Positions 13,452 through 13,752 of a stretch of 13,752 nucleotides of DNA are shown in pieces. Origin of the DNA: VRUE01 sp046733275 (lineage in GTDB: Bacteria; Actinomycetota; Thermoleophilia; Solirubrobacterales; 70-9); assembly GCA_046733275.1 (NCBI GenBank), contig JBKPOW010000177.1, positions 1-13,752 on the forward strand, read 5' to 3'. The notes under the pieces are model-generated. The model did no database searches and was not told the DNA's origin. It saw only the letters and a program-made list of their open reading frames with translations. Numbering within the stretch: position 1 is the stretch's first letter; every line of letters starts with the position of its first letter. The position numbers were made by a program, and so were the translations under genes.

Positions 13452-13752
13452 TTACCTTTCAGCCCAGGCCCGGTCCATCTGGCGCATCAGCGCCGGATAC
13501 ACGATCCAGTACCGAAGCGGCTTGATCAGAGCCATGTAGGCACTGCCGAAGGTGCCGCGGGGCTTGACGTAGACGGCCAGCCGACCCTCGAAGCAGCCCT
13601 CCCCGAGGTCCACCCAGGACAGATGGCCAACGCCGTGGACCGTCTTGTTCGAGATCTCCGCCGCGGCCTCGCGGTCGGCGCGGTAGAGGGGGACGCCCGG
13701 GAGCGAGTCGAAGGTCACATGCGACGCCGTGCCGCGCAGGTCGGGTGGGAGC
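13452..13752 (-). CDS. DUF2867-like protein, 5'-truncated at window edge
   Basis: The frame is open from the right edge to TAA 13452, about 99 codons. A GTG at 13718 could start it, but the open upstream codons (reading LPPDLRGTASHVTF) look like protein and the family is longer, so I call it partial. 'AAEISNKTVHGVGHLSWV' followed by 'GRLAVYVKPRGTFGSAYMAL' and 'IKPLRYWIVYPALMRQ' matches my memory of the C-terminal half of DUF2867 proteins, which are small, of unknown biochemical role, and sometimes fused to or next to NAD-binding (SDR) proteins. The 'PLRYWIVYPALM' stretch may be an amphipathic helix. It converges on sufU and has no visible link to Fe-S assembly. The family call is moderately sure; the function is unknown. 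Confidence 0.65.
   Translation of the reverse strand, partial: LPPDLRGTASHVTFDSLPGVPLYRADREAAAEISNKTVHGVGHLSWVDLGEGCFEGRLAVYVKPRGTFGSAYMALIKPLRYWIVYPALMRQMDRAWAER

Overview
The window looks like chromosome from a high-GC actinobacterium, most likely class Thermoleophilia (Solirubrobacterales and relatives). Several things point there. Most genes are strongly GC-rich. A large secreted NHL/Fn3-like/PD40-like protein carries the 'RAWEMVTPPDKNGG' motif and a Lys/Arg-rich C-terminal tail that I associate with surface proteins of that group. Iron-sulfur assembly uses a Suf-type gene set with an Rrf2 regulator. This placement is by pattern recognition only, not by a database search.

Left part (1-6207, all minus strand): two exported proteins form an apparent operon (643-4239 upstream, then 1-604, which runs off the left edge). 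Their promoter and structured leader lie in 4240-4407. Upstream of them are a TetR-family regulator with a plausible promoter/operator, and an HtpX-type membrane zinc protease.

Middle (6313-10383): a NarL-type sensor histidine kinase (6313-7179), a NarL/LuxR response regulator (8351-8935) and a DHA2-family 14-TM exporter (8932-10383) face right. The kinase and regulator are separated by a lower-GC, opposite-facing cassette. It holds a DUF6338-like membrane protein, a 23-codon mini-ORF in ATGA overlap with it, and a small basic 78-residue ORF behind a strong ribosome-binding site. The exporter has no ATG, GTG or TTG codon before its first membrane segment. It most likely starts at a CTG that overlaps the regulator's stop codon.

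Right part (10407-13418): a compact iron-sulfur operon, rrf2-type regulator - sufC - sufS - sufU, preceded by a site resembling the IscR type 1 consensus. No sufB, sufD or sufT is seen here. The scaffold has SufU-like motifs but IscU-like spacing between its second and third cysteines. The operon ends in a hairpin shared with a convergent, edge-truncated DUF2867-like gene (13452-13752).

The most unusual points are the cassette that splits the two-component pair, the CTG start of the exporter, the SufBD-less suf operon with its IscR-like operator, and the short-loop scaffold. I see no tRNA, rRNA, CRISPR array, insertion sequence or phage gene.
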